Below are positions 13,792 through 28,700 of a stretch of 64,000 nt of DNA, in pieces (position 1 is the stretch's first letter; each line of letters begins with the position of its first letter). The translations under genes and the position numbers were made by a program. Origin of the DNA: Glandiceps talaboti. Lineage: Eukaryota; Hemichordata; Enteropneusta; Spengelidae. Location: contig NC_135568.1 in assembly GCF_964340395.1 (NCBI RefSeq), positions 3,524,501 through 3,588,500 on the forward strand. The letters are read 5' to 3'. The notes under the pieces are model-generated. The model saw only the letters and a list, made by a program, of their open reading frames with translations. It searched no databases and was not told the DNA's origin.

Positions 13792-16700
13792 TGACTGACT
13801 GACTGAATGAATGAATGAATGAATGAGTGGTTGACTGACTGACTGACTGACTGACTGACTGACTGACTGACTGACTGACTGACTGACTGACTGACTGACT
13901 GACTGACTGACTGACTGACTGACTGACTGACTGACTGACTGACTGACTGACTGACTGACTGACTGTGATAGCATATTGTTTAAAGTAAGGAACCATTCTA
14001 TGACTAGAAGGTTACAATTTATTACAAGGAAGTGATATATGATACAGCATGCCATGATAATGAAGTAACTATACATACTACAGATGTGAACACATCACAA
14101 CAGAGAAATTCTATCTGTACTAGTGACGATACATGTAACATTATCTACTATAGATCTGAAGTGAACAAAGCACAACAGAAACTCTATCTAATACTGTATG
14201 TTACAACCAGTGACAGGCAAGCATTGACAAATGGAATTTGTTACAAACAGGGAAAGTAAACAACTGAATTGGATTAATAACACTTGACACAGCATGTTGG
14301 AAGTACAGAGACTTGTATTACATTTCATCATTTGATAAGAACAGTTGTATGGCCTCTTTACATAATAGTTCACATTCACAAATGAATTTCATGTACACAT
14401 AAAATAGCCAAAAAGCAGTTCTTATCAAACCATGGAATATAATACAAGCCTCTGCTATTCAAACATGTCAAGTGTTATTAATCCAATTCATATATTTATT
14501 TTCCCTTTTTGTACCAGGTTCCGTCCATCAAGGTTTCGATGTCAGCAGTTGTAATAACGCAAGCTTATACCCACTCCAAATCTGAAGTGAACACAGTACA
14601 GGAAATCAATCCTGACAATCCAATCTGATAGTTTCTCATTATACATACTTAATTACCTGGAGACTTTAAAATTCAAAATTTACAATGTCCAAATCTGAAT
14701 TATGAAACACTAAACCTTCTATTAAAAGAGATCAAGTGTATAAATGGACACAGCAGATGTCTTGCAGGCTTTTGTCAAAATTGTTGCTGTTGGCAACGAA
14801 GTGATTCAGCAATTACCTAATTACATTGTCACATACGATCTATTGTGATTTTATCATTAGAATGCTATATACTTTCAACATGGCAGTATGAGTAAATCCA
14901 CTAATTTTCACTTCATACCAAGAGGTACTTAGTCTGTAAGATACAGACATCTGTGCCATGCTATCAGCCAGCACTCAACACGAAACAACACGACGCATCT
15001 TACAGACCAAGAGGTACTGAGAAATCTAACCAAACTTGAAGGAAAATGAAGAATTTCAAACGTTATTTCGATGATTTGCACTCATTGAACATTATAATTT
15101 AAGTATAATATCTTGAAACAGTGGGGAATAGACAAGAATTTGGTTTAAAACATTTAAGCATTCTGGCTTAATTGTGCACTGGGATAGTGAAAACACTTGT
15201 GTTGCATAAAGACCCTTATAGGCATCACAGTGTATACACTAGCATGGCATTCTATGGGTCATTACAAGAATGATTAGTCTGGATGCCAACAAGGTTTCTA
15301 ACTAGGTGTATTTCGTAATGATACCATACAGGAACTAGACTAAAATATGATGTGATTTATGATGTTACAATTAGAATATGATACAAACTTCATCAAATAT
15401 TTGTACAATAAATATTTGACTGCCAATATGAATATTAATATATCAAAATTTTCCTATTTCCTATCTCAGTCATAAATTTGTAATATTACCATTTTCAGGA
15501 AAATGTTCTTTGTACTTACACCCACAACACACATGCCAGGTTGAATGCACTCAAACAAAATGTGGGTTTTATACCCTGGTTGTTCTTCGTCATTCACATC
15601 TACGTCACTGTTTCTGTGATGTTTGAAATATGTATTAAAATGTTCCAAATTGTCGTTATTTTTCCACCAATTTTTTCATAAATTAACAACACACAGATAT
15701 ATTAACTGGCTTGGAAAATGCTTTTATGACATGGATTTCATATCAAAATATCTGAAATATTACAAAAATGTTAGAATTTTAGTTAATTTTTATTTACATT
15801 TACATTTCACCTTGATAGTTTGTCCTCAGCAAACAATACATGATTATCTTCAATGAAATATTTTGATGTTTACAAAAATGTTGAAATTTTGGTATTTTTT
15901 ATTTTCATTTACTGTTTGTTGCCTTGATAGTTTGTCCTCAGCAAACAATACGTGATCATCTTTTATGACACGGGACTTCCTTGTATAAATAAAACATAGG
16001 CTGTTGTTTCCACATTTAAATTTAATATTTCTTCATTTCCGTTACATGTTGAACATTGCTACAAGGTTGTGCTCAGTTAAGTGTCTTTATTAGGAAACAC
16101 TAGAAGAAAAGTTTAATTAAGCAGCCTAATGGAAACACAGGTATATATCTCCTTGATCTCATTTCAAAACTCTCAGAATGCAAATATTTTTCCATGAAAA
16201 ATTTCTGTAGCGGAAGTACAACAAAACTGTTGTCACGTTACATCAGTTTTAATTCAACCGCCTAATGGAAAAACATGTATTTTCTCCTTGACCTCATTTT
16301 GAAGCTCTCCGAGAATATTTTCCTTGGTAAATTTCTGCCGACAAAAGTACAATGGGTGTTGTCACATTACATGTTTTAATTAATAGGCTTCATGGACACA
16401 CATGGCCTCATTCATTTAAAACTCTGAATGAAAATATTTTCCTTAGAAAATTTCTGCGGTGAATTACAGTACCGTTGTTATGCCACTTTATATCAGTAAT
16501 CACATAATGGTCAGTTTGGGAATCCATTTGAAGGCCACTTAGGCCATTGTCCTAAATTGTACTTGCATTGACCTTCAGATAATCATTCTGTTGTACTAGT
16601 GTTGAATTCTCAATAACCTTGACAACAACACAATTTCCGTAGATGTCATAAATTACACAGTCACATCTCCAAGTCAGGGATTCAGTTTGACCTCAATGAT

Positions 16701-19700
16701 ATGAGACTACAGTACACCACTCATTTCAAGTACAATCTAGTAATTCAGTGTTGCTATGGTTGGGGACCCCTGGCAACAGAGGGGAAATCTGATCAAACTT
16801 GCACAGATTTTCTAGCTATGCACCATAATTTGGGTTGGGAACCGTAGCCAGAGAGGGGAAATCTGGTAAAATTTGCGTGATTTCTCTATATTGTACCATT
16901 ATTTTGGTTGGACAGCCAAGAAACAGAGGAAGGAAATCTGCTAAAACTTCCACAGATTTCTCTACAATGCATCATAATTTTAGTGGAAAACCCCAGTATG
17001 GAATTTGGAGATTTTAGCCATTCCTCATTGTAGCACTCACTATTAATGATGCAAGTGACAGCTAATTTTCAGTCTATCCACTTATCACCCTCAATCAAAA
17101 ACACTGAATAAATCCATCAATGCATATGAAGAAACTCTCATACATGAACCAGATGTTTAAATTTTACATAATTTTTTTCACGAATATATTAGTTTCTGAA
17201 TTATCATTTCTTATCAGATAACTCATTTTATTATCCTCTAGCAATGTGTATGAATCAATCCAATTTAGCATCCACAATAACTTGAAATATTTTTTTCAAA
17301 ATTTTCCACCTTCCCTTTAATACCAGTTTCATAATAGTCCAAGTTATCAAAATCCAACTGCTTGTCAAGAACATCAAAATTTCCCCAACCTGCTATCAAA
17401 ATTTCTCAACCAGGAACCTTACATTTATCCTATTTTCCTGCTTATTAGCTGCAAATTATCAAAATTTATGATCAACATTCCCCTACCTGCGATCAAAATT
17501 TCTCTACCTATTTAAATCTGTTTGGTTATCAACATTTTCCAATATCATAATGAACATAAGATTCGTGAGTACAATGGCGGGTTAGCTTGGGTTAGTTGAT
17601 ATCTGCCACATACATGTACACCTGATAACACTTTGACATATGGTCATGTGATACTCAATTACATGCACATTCAGTTTTTAATGAATATTTGGCAATTTAC
17701 ACAAAAATACAATCTAGCTGTGATCAATAAATTATACTTTATGACACCACAAAGTTCATATTTGTATATGACCTATCGTCTTATTTACAATTTTAATAGT
17801 GGCAGAAAGTGAGCAGTACATAAATTCTGACAGATAACTAGTAAAGCCATTCTGAGATGGAATTTTAATAGCTAGCAGATAACAAACAATACATACATCT
17901 CAATAACCAGTAGATATATCAACAGAAAAATTTTGACACTTGGCACATTTGAAGCATCAGAAATTCAATACGGAAATTTTGATAACACTGCTTTGACATA
18001 AGCCTCACCCCTAATTTCTAAATATAATGATCCAATCCCATTCTTATATTCAGTGGATTAATCTACTTGCTCAAACTATAGGGATGAATGTGTTACTCTA
18101 AGAGTACACTCTTCAACACTGATATTTCTTAAACAGTACAAAGTTTTTCATCATTTTTCGAATCTGACCGTTTTTTGGGGGTTTTTTTTACTATGACCAT
18201 ACACAACGTGTGTAAAATATGAGGTATTGTTCAACCCTTATCTGGCGTCTAAAATCACAAATCATACGAGTGCTAGGTGATAGGGTGGCACGCTGTCATA
18301 TAATACAGACTACCATAAAGTCTTTCTCTGAATGGCATGCTAAAGTTCAATCGACAATTTTTCCTAATTTTTCCAAATTTGCATTTTTGTATGATGTTGT
18401 AAGTGATATTCATATGGTTAGCTTTGTTTTTATAGCACATTTATTTAGTTCAATCAATGATTTTTCCTAATTTTCCAAAATTTGCATTTTTGTGTACGAC
18501 TCTAGCTTGTCGTACGACAAATTTTGATTATGTGTTATCAATTTCCCATATTCAGATGTTTGACTAGTACACTAATTCACATCAATGTTTGCCATTTCTC
18601 TCAACATATTTAGACTACTATTACTTATTTCACTCCAGAACTAGCAAAAACAAAAAATTCTCAGTGAAATTTACACTAGAATGTTATTTCACTCTGATAC
18701 TAGCCATTCCTCATAAAATTTACATGTTAAATATGTGAAGGAAACTGATACTGTATATCATTGATATGGACATGTCAAACACTCTGTAGCTGGCTATAAA
18801 ATATACATGACCCTTCCTGCATTTACGGTGACAGTATTAGACAATGAATATTTCAAATTATAAGTGTTCAAATTCCTTTCCGTTCTGTCACATTTTTGAG
18901 CGATTTCAGTTTTTCCCAAACAAAGCATTTTTTTTCCAAATCATCAAATTTAATTAGATTTCCTCTTTTTTTTAAAATTTATTTTCATTTTGTTTTCTAC
19001 TCCTTCATATTTTTAGGAGATTTCAGTTTTTCCCAAGCAAAGTATTATTTTACAGGTATCTTTAATTTTCAAATCAATTTTTTTGTTGAATTTTTCCACG
19101 AGAACAGAAATATGGTGCATGCAATACCTCTAAGTATCAGCAAATTGAAACAAGTCAGAAAATGTCGAATGAGGTATACGCATCATCCATGAAGAAAATA
19201 TTGCTTTTATTTGGAAGGCACTAAGCCTGATGTATAAATATTAAATGTATGTATGTCTGAATAGAATCACAATAACTGAAAATATAAATAATGTATTTTC
19301 CTAATCCTAAACCTGTCTATCATAATACAAGACTGTGCCAAATCCAATATTCCAATAACACTTACGGTACTATTTTTTGGTCACAATGAATTTGTTAATT
19401 TGAAGATAAGAATTGAGGAATGAGAGATTAAATTTATTATGAATTCACACTTTTTTTATGAAGATTGAGAGAGTATTGAATACTGCATGGAAAGGAACTG
19501 TTCACCAACCTGACAAAGAAAAACACATGAATTTTGTTTAATTCATTAACGTTTTTACCAGGTGGTGATGTTCATTTGATGGTAAGAAATGGGCGGGGAG
19601 GGAGTTTTTCAGCTCCCACACTAACATTGGATAAAGAGGGAGTTTTTCAGCTCCCATACTAACATTGGATGAGGAGGGAGTTTTTCAGCTCCCATACTAA

Positions 19701-22700
19701 CATTGGATGAGGAGGGAGTTTTTCAGCTCCCATACTAACATTGGATGAGGAGGGAGTTTTTCAGCTCCCGTACTAATATTGGATGAGGAGGGAGTTTTTC
19801 AGCTCCCGTAGTAACATTGGATGAAGAGGGAGTTTTTCAGCTCCAAGATTAACATTGAGTGGGAAGGGCGTTCTTTAGCTCCTACACAAATATTGTCCAC
19901 TTCATGACACAGGAGAACAGAAACACACCCCAAACCAAACATGACAAAGTAGACACAGTAATTGTAGTGCTGTTTATTAATATGTACATGGGGTGGGGTT
20001 GGGGGTGGGGGTGGTGGTGTGGTGGGGTGGGGATGCTGCAGAGTCCATTTAACAGTAAGAATGGGGTTAATATTATTAACCTTCTACCCTAAAAATCTCT
20101 GTTCTCATTTCGCTTTCTTTCATCAAGTTAATAGTAATCCTGATATTAACTACACAGCTGTGTAATAGTATTACCATTACAGTACAGCTGTCTTTCACAT
20201 CACTTTAAGGCTATCTTTTCACCTTCAACCTTGGCATGGCTTAAACTGTAGATCGACAAGCCTTTCGGCAAGTATCCAGTGTAATGAATACTAACGACCA
20301 TTGTCCATTACATGGTGCATAATAAAGATTTATGGGTGGACTCCTTCAACTTAACATTGGTCATGAAATTGAGTGTTTGTCACATTTCGTAATTAATTAA
20401 AATTAACAGGATGAAGGAAGGACATCTGATAATGGTAGGTTGTATAACTATTTCAGGGATACTCATAGACATGACTTTGAACATGAAATTTGCACTTTCT
20501 CGCATTTTGCTGCCTGTTTTTGAAATAAGAAAGTGCGAAAAAACAACATCTGGGCAGTCAGTGCATAATATTGTACAAATAAAATTTAATTGATGTTTTT
20601 ATCACTAAAATCCACTTTAATCGTGGAACACACTTTTAAATGTCAACCTCAGTTTTATCTAACTACGTACATTTTTATCTACCTTTTTATATACCCCAAA
20701 TGAACTAACACTTAACCTGTACACTACTCAATACTTATTTCCTAATTTAAAATCATTCCTTGTTTCTGTTTAGTGACAAAATATTCACTATTTTTAACAA
20801 AAATACACAAAAATCTAATTTACGATTTAGCATATATCAACTCAAATGCAAAAAAAATTTGAAAGCAAATCCAAAATTTTCACTGAGAACATCGTCTCTG
20901 ATTAGAAATTTTCAAAATTTTACAGTTTCTAACAAAAATGTTAACATTTTTGCGTTGACAAAAAGCAAATTTACATTTTAGACTATATCTACTCAAATTT
21001 AAAGTTTGGAAGAAAATCTAAAATTTTCACTGAGAACATCATCTGTAATCAGAAATGTTCATTTGATGCTATGAACCCAGAGAGTCTATGAATACTCATT
21101 CTCATTTCGAATATATTTTGAATACACACACTGGTAACAAATTATTTCCTATTAAACGTTTCTACTTACAATAATGACTACTCATTTTTCAAGGTAACTG
21201 AACTATTGAGATTCTCATTAAATTTTTTTAAAGGTTTGGTGTATTTTTAGACATTTCTAAATACATTTATAGTCAAAACATTTTTGAAATTCTTCTAAAA
21301 TAAAATGATAGAATGATACTTATTTATTGAGGTGATTGAATTTTTTACATTCAAACCAAAACGTGTCATATATTTTTACTCATTCAGATTACATTGAATT
21401 CAACTTGTGCATTTTTTAAAAAATTCTTTTAAAAATCTACACGTAATATAGTGAGTATTTTTTCACCCTGGAAACTGAGAATAATGAAATTTTGAAGCAT
21501 ACATGACTAAATTGAGTATTTTCAGTTTTCTAAATATTTCATTGCTTTTGCCAACAGAATTTTGAAGATCTCACCAAAATTTAAAATGTCCACAGTAGTA
21601 ATTTTCAGTTACTATTTACTACATGTATATCTTGAACACGAACATCTATATACAATGTCTACCTTTGTCAAACCTTTATTGGCATGCAAAGTATTCTCTA
21701 CTGAACTATTAAGATGGTGTTAGATTTCAAAAGGAATTAGTCTGGGAAGACTTTTCAGCATATTACAGCGAATATCTTTTCAGAAATTTAATACCATCTT
21801 CATCTCAGTCTCATCATTTTTTGGAACAAAGGAACCATCTTTCATTCAAATGACAAAATCAAGATACTACTTTGCATTCTGATATTTTCAATTTGCATAT
21901 AGATTGTATGCAAATTTCCCCTGAACTATGACCTTGTTTAATCTCAATTGACCTTTGACATTTCCATGTATTCCCTGCTGTGCTCTTTAGGTTATGTACA
22001 TGCAGTCTATTTGCAAATGTCGGTTAGCGTGAGATGTGGGTCCTGTATAAAATTGTTATATACCAACATTCCGTAGGGACGTCTTATATAAATGACATTA
22101 TCAGGTCTTTTAACATGCCATCCTGTCTTGTTGCTTTATTAGTTAAGCAGACAGGGTGGGTTTTTACTGTGTTTTTTTATTCCTAGCTACAAAAAGACGT
22201 CTGATGAAATTTCCTATGTACTCAAATATAATTACAGTGAGAAGTCATACAAGGAAATAACTAACAAAATAAGTAACAGAGCTCAGCTATATTTAACCAT
22301 GGTTTTCGGAACCCTGGAAAGCGAGAGAGGAAATAATTTATACTCATCAAGGTTTCTTACACTCAATCACCATTTTGAAAAGACTTCCCCTCTCTCCCTC
22401 CTTAGGGGGTACTGATAGAGGTATTTTTTTCTAAAAGTCTTCTGTAACAAAGAGTCCTATGTGACTCAAATGCATGCACCTATGATTGAGTATAGAATTG
22501 CACCGTATCATTTGACTCTAACATGAAAATCCATGCACATGGAAAATTGACAATTTAACAGAATTGTTCATGATCTAAAAGAAGCCAATTTTCATTATAA
22601 CTCGTTTAATATAATATGAAGGGAAATATTTCCAATAAGTCAAAACCGACTGTTCAAAAGAATCGATGAATGAAGGAACATGTCAACCCTGGGAGTCACA

Positions 22701-25700
22701 TGTAGTGTAATAACATAGAAGAAACTGCATACTATGAAAGTAATTTCTACTGACCTCGGATGCTCTTTCATAAGCTTCACATTGAGTTTCACAACTCTAC
22801 ATATTTGATAATTATTGTGTAAGGCAATGAGGTTCTAAACTGTTTCTCTCCAGCTTGATTTATGTTTCCCCAAGTACAATACACAAAATCAGCCCACAAC
22901 ACACCCCTTAATGATACACTCACACAATGTGGAAAAAAAATTTCACATATCTTTTGAATCTGATGAGAAATTACAATCACGGTTTCATTTTTGACTTGAT
23001 ATGATCAGAACATCCATGACTTAGCAGACATCAGATTTGGGACTATGTAGAACAACTTGTATACCCACTGCAGTATTGATACAAATAAGATCTAAACTAT
23101 GGAGCCTAAACCAATTCCTGTCCATACCCTAACCCTAGCTGTAACTCCCTAGTTTGAATATAAATGTGTAACTATTGTACAACCGGTCCAATGTTCTACG
23201 TTCTTCCCATGTATTGTAAATACAAATCATGTTTGAACTAGGGAATCGTATCTATTCCTATCTTTTACTTAACCCTAACTCCCTAACTTGAAAACAAATG
23301 TGTATCTTTGTCCAGTTGGCCCACTGTTCTACGTGCTTGCCACACAGTACCCAATTTGAATATCAACTTTATGCTAGGGAGTGTAACAGTATCCTTACCC
23401 TAACCATAACTCCCTAGCTTGACAACAAATGTGTATTTATTGTAGTCGATCCACTGTTTACCATACTTGCTTCACTTCCCAATCCATCTTGTCATTTTTG
23501 TGAGGGAAAACATATTTGCACACTACACATGTAACAGTTATCAATCAAACATCACAACCCCATCTATTTTATTAAACACAGATATGAGTTCTAACTGCCG
23601 CTAGGCACATCTCATTGCAAACACTGGCCATATTTCATCATATTCAATTCCCTCCTGCCGTGGCCAGGCATATACAGACCCAGGGTAATCACCAAGATAT
23701 AACTGGTAAAAGCGATTATCTAAGTTATTAACCCTTTCATGACTGGAGACGAGTTTTAAATAATTTTGGGACCCAATTTATATGAATATTTTCATAATTA
23801 CAATAATATTACTTTATTAGGAAGTAACATTTCTTTAATTCCAGTCTAAAATGAAGCTGATATATGCCAAAAACTTACATAAAAACAAGAATTTTGTTCA
23901 AATAATTTTGGCGGCAAAGTTTTCAGTACTGAATGGGTTAATTGTGTTGTAGCAGACAGAAAGTGATAGTTTTGTAATGGTCGCACAGCATGTACACTAA
24001 ACAAGAGCATGAACTACAGACACGACATAGTCAATTTCACAATACCGTACAACTTTTCTGTTTGATACAACCATGCAGAAACCAACAAGAAACTGGACAT
24101 GCTACACTTTAAGATAGCAACATTGAATGAATACAGTTTCTTGCTACATTTTGTCTAAGTGAAATGAACTACACATGCCACCATACAGACACCACATGAA
24201 CACTGCAAAGGACAATTTATATGCCCTTCATCGGGTGTCTGATACTAAAAAAACATTGGCGCCCGAATGTCTGCATGGAGTTGCAATACATTTAAATGGT
24301 TTGTTTCATTTAGACTAAATGTAGCAAAAAATGTGATCTTGCTATTGAAGTCTGGCATATGCAGTTTCTTATTGGTTTCTGCATGGTTGTATCCAACAGA
24401 AAAGCTGTGAATGGTGTTGTGAAATTCACTGTAAATAAAATATATATTTTTAATGGCAACCATTCATGTAGTACGGAGGTAATATGCCAGAACGTCTTTT
24501 GCATCATTTCAACCAGAGAGTTTGCCATCTCACTAACTTGGCTCTTTTCTAAAATTATGCTTTTTGGTGAATATTTCTTGCATGTTATCACTGGCAACTT
24601 TGAATCTTTCGGTTTTTTTACTATTCTAGTACTTCTAACTTTGGTATTTGAAAACAGTATAAATAACTTACTTTGGTGACTTCAAATCTCTGTGAATAAT
24701 TTTATGCAAATGAAGATAGTTCATTCCATTGGCAATTTGTTTAGTCCACTCCACCATCAGATCCGGAGGAATTTCCCTGCCTTCCCGTAGCACTTCATAA
24801 AGCTGACCATAGGGACAATATTCCATAACAATGCAATAGCATGGTGCTTGTACACATACACCCCTGTGTAAAAAAAACAACCAAATACATTAAAATCAAC
24901 ATTTACTACCTTTCAAAATGTGCCACCAAGGGACCTCAGCATATGAACTTTTAAACACATCATTTTTTTAGCTACCGATTAGTCTGTATTTCTGTACAAA
25001 TTTCTCTATTTTTGTGGATCATGATATGATACATAATTTTCAAATATTCAGCTAGCAAAGTCAAAGAGGTTTTATTTGTGGAAGGATGGGAACAATTAAC
25101 TAAACCTTGCTTTTCGCTGTGGTTTCACATCATGAAATGAAACACATGCAACTTTCACAAGTTGATGATCCCCACCCCACCCACAGTTCCAAAACCGTCA
25201 CATAAACATAATGACTATCCGTTCTTTTCTGAAGTATCCATTCTTTTCAGAAGTATTAAAATAACCACTTAATTTTGTAATCATTCACATAATACAAATA
25301 TAAATATTTTCATATCATATTGATTATATTCAAAATAATTCAAAGTACACTTAAAGTAATTTTCATAATTAGATTTCCTGAGAATTGTTAATTATGGAAA
25401 AAGTACATGACAGATATCCTGAAGTGGAAGTCAGGATCTTTCACTTTTAATCTCTTGGAATACATAACTCAAAAAATTCATCAAGGATGCCAAAGGGAAG
25501 AGAACCTTTCATTTGAAATTTTTTTTTTTTGAAAAATTCATCGACATGGAAAAAATAGTTACAGACATCCACTAGAGGATTATAAAGTTTTGATGAATTC
25601 ACTGAAACTCTAAAAATTCATAAAGGGATGTCAAAAAGGAAGGAGAATCTCTCATTTGACAAAAAATACTTAAAACGTTGGATAGAGGTCAAATAAAACG

Positions 25701-28700
25701 GTTTCTCTGCTATGTAATTCCTGTTATTAAAGACTTGTGAACGGCCTTCACTTGTTGACAAGAACATCCATCAATTTATCAAGGAAAGCCTGGCACATAT
25801 CACTGGAATTGTTCTCTTTCACAGTGTGAAACCCTGTCAGGAAATAAGTCCTCATTTACACAGCCAATATTACATATGATATCATTACTTTTAACAATCC
25901 GTCCTCTACAGATTATATACATTTTGACATTTTCTTTGTACTACGAACAAAACATAAGGAGCAACAAATGAAGGGAAAATGGGAGTATTTTAATTTAGAT
26001 TTTGACATTTTCTTTGCACTATGAACAAAACATAAGGAGTAACAAATGAAGGGAAAATGGGAGTATTTTAATTTAGATTTTGACATTTTCATATTTTATT
26101 TTCTTACTACCAACAAAACATACAAGAGACAAATGAAGGAATAATGTGCATTTTTTTTAATTATATAAATTTTGATCTTTTGTTTATAGTACAAGAAATA
26201 TTCTTGCGTCGGGGAAATGTAAATAATTGAACATGTGAAACATTTTCCTTGAATAACAGACATTTTGACATTTTCTTTGTTCTATGAATATAACATTAGT
26301 AGTCACAAATGAAGGGATAATCGATAGTTTTTTAATTATATATTCATTTTGGTGGTTTTTTATATATTACCAACAAATATATGAGAGATGTAAGAAAACC
26401 CCAGATAATGGAAAGTCTTCTTCAATTACACATATTGATGTACAAATAAACATCAATACAGCCAAGCACTGTGCCCCTCAACGACAATGTGATGTATCAC
26501 TGATACATTCATTTTCTTGTGATTCATCAACATTTTGGGTTATTCCATCAGTAAGTTTAGAATGACTACAAAATCTGATTCCACAGCAACTTTTTTTTTT
26601 TCAAAATATTTGTTTCCTTCAGTCTAAAAAACGTACTTGATGGTGACTCAGTTTAGAATGACTAGAAAATCTGCTTCCACAGCAAGTAAACAACAAATTT
26701 TTTTTCTTCAAAAAATTTGTTTCCTTTAGTCTAAAAAACTTACTTGATGGTGACTAAATTTGGATGACTAAGTTTACGTAGATGTCTAACTTCTGTTTCC
26801 CCTTTGTCTTTAACTTTCTTGACAGCAACTTGTTGTCCCTTGTAACCACCTAGAAACACAGCTCCCTGTGCACCACTACCAAGCCATTGTAGTCCACAAA
26901 TATCTTCAAATGGAATTTCCCAGTCATCTACAACATTCACAAAATAAATTAACAATTTTTTTACTAAAATGATATTTTTAATATCCTTCCTTCGATGCAA
27001 ATATCTTCAAATGGAATTTCCCAGTCATCTACAACATTCACAAAATAAATCAACAATTTTTTTACTAAAAATGATATTTTTAATATCCTTCCTTTGATGC
27101 AAATATTTCGATATTTCATAAATGTTTATTATTCAAAATTAACAGATTTTGTGCCTGTCATGATTAATATAAATATTATTTAAGATAAATGTAAAATTTT
27201 TGAGCACAAATATCAAATCTGTTCAATTTCAATATTTCTTATCTATCAAGTTAAACAACAACCTAAACTTGCAAAATGATCAACTTTGATCATAAACGTA
27301 TATGTCACACATAGTCTTCTGGCAAACACTGCCTGATTTTGGCTGTAACAGATAGTATATGTATTGGTTCAAGAAATAGACTCAGTCCAGCTACGACAAT
27401 TGAAGTTAAAAGACTTGGGTTGGAGTACATCTAAATGTTGGCAAAGTGTGAGGTAGAAATTAAAGATGTCTCGACCAGTCACTATAATCTTCTGATGATC
27501 TTTATTAAAACCGACGTTTCGGCAACACAACAGTTGCCTTCTTCAGGGTAAAATTCGAATATATTCCTGGATGGTAAACTGACACAACTTTCAATGACGT
27601 TAATATGATTCAGAACCTTTAATACAACAAACAGTTTTATTCAGGTCTTTGAACCATATATAACTGCACTACAAACACTCTCCACTTTCACTAAATTGCC
27701 TGGCACCGTAACTATGTGCCCTTTATCAGCACATACCATCTTCTCAGTTTCTTACTGTCGTTATCTACCACTAGACATAACGAACACCTGCAAGGACCCA
27801 GTAAAAATCCACCCCAGCTATAATATTAAAATGTCGACCTCTGACATGGATAATATTATCTTAGGAATGTGCTACATGAAGTTGCTATAGTAACAAGCAC
27901 TATCACTTAAGTCAGCTGTATAAACAGGATATGGTAAAGAATTCAAAAACAGTTTTTGTGACAAAGCTGCCAAAAAAGCGTTACTGTTCTTGTTTATGAA
28001 AATCAATGTACAGGATGTCCTTTCTTTGTATAAGAAACTATTTCCAAATAACAGGGGAAGGTCAAATCACACTTGAGACAACAAAGTTTTTAAACTGGCC
28101 ACCCCCACTTTGTCTTTGTCTTGGATTATTCCTATTGTATTCTCTACAACAGGTGACACTACTATGAAGCCCTAGGGGTTGTTACGGTTATAATCTCTTA
28201 CCTTGGGCAAGTTTTTCAGCCACAGCAGTTTTACCAATGATAGTCCAAACTGGTCGTAGACATCCCCAGATACCTTCTAAGAACGTTGTTCTACGTTGAG
28301 GTTGAAAATTAACCTGTATTGCAGGTGCGGTTTTGACTTGTACCTCACTACCTCCTAGTTTTCGGCCGTCGTTATCGGTTAACTTTGCAATTGTTGGAAC
28401 GGTTGAGGGCACTGGGGTCTTTAGATCTATCTCATCACAGTCATCAAGGCACAACACACTGTAAGAAAACAGATAACACCCTCAGTATAAACATCAGATC
28501 ACCCCCTAAATTGGTGAAGAATGGAATGATCCTACAAAAAGTAACGGATTATTCCACAGCAAAACAATATTTGGGGAGGCACACTGCTACTTATATAAAA
28601 TACTTGGAGCTACTTGGTATAACGTCTAATGAGCATTTTTAGCAAAAATCTTCACAGAATTCTCTTTGTATATTGGACTAAAACATTTATTGATTCAAGT

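Noticed and set aside
13060-14076. Two overlapping minus-strand frames of 295-338 residues made of Ser-Val-Ser-Gln repeats
   Set aside because: They are translations of the TGAC microsatellite. A 4-bp repeat without in-frame stops is open in several frames, and nothing else supports a protein.
14928-15025. Short inverted repeat AGTCTGTAAGAT / ATCTTACAGAC with CCAAGAGGTACT in direct orientation
   Set aside because: Arms are too short and mixed in orientation to define an element. Left unannotated.
20760-20981. 73-codon plus-strand frame rich in Asn, Lys, Phe and Ser
   Set aside because: Composition is that of AT-rich DNA and the sequence contains internal direct repeats. No coding evidence.
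24359-24679. 106-codon plus-strand frame next to kinase exon 4
   Set aside because: Hydrophobic but AT-driven composition, overlapping open frames on the other strand, no splice or family support.
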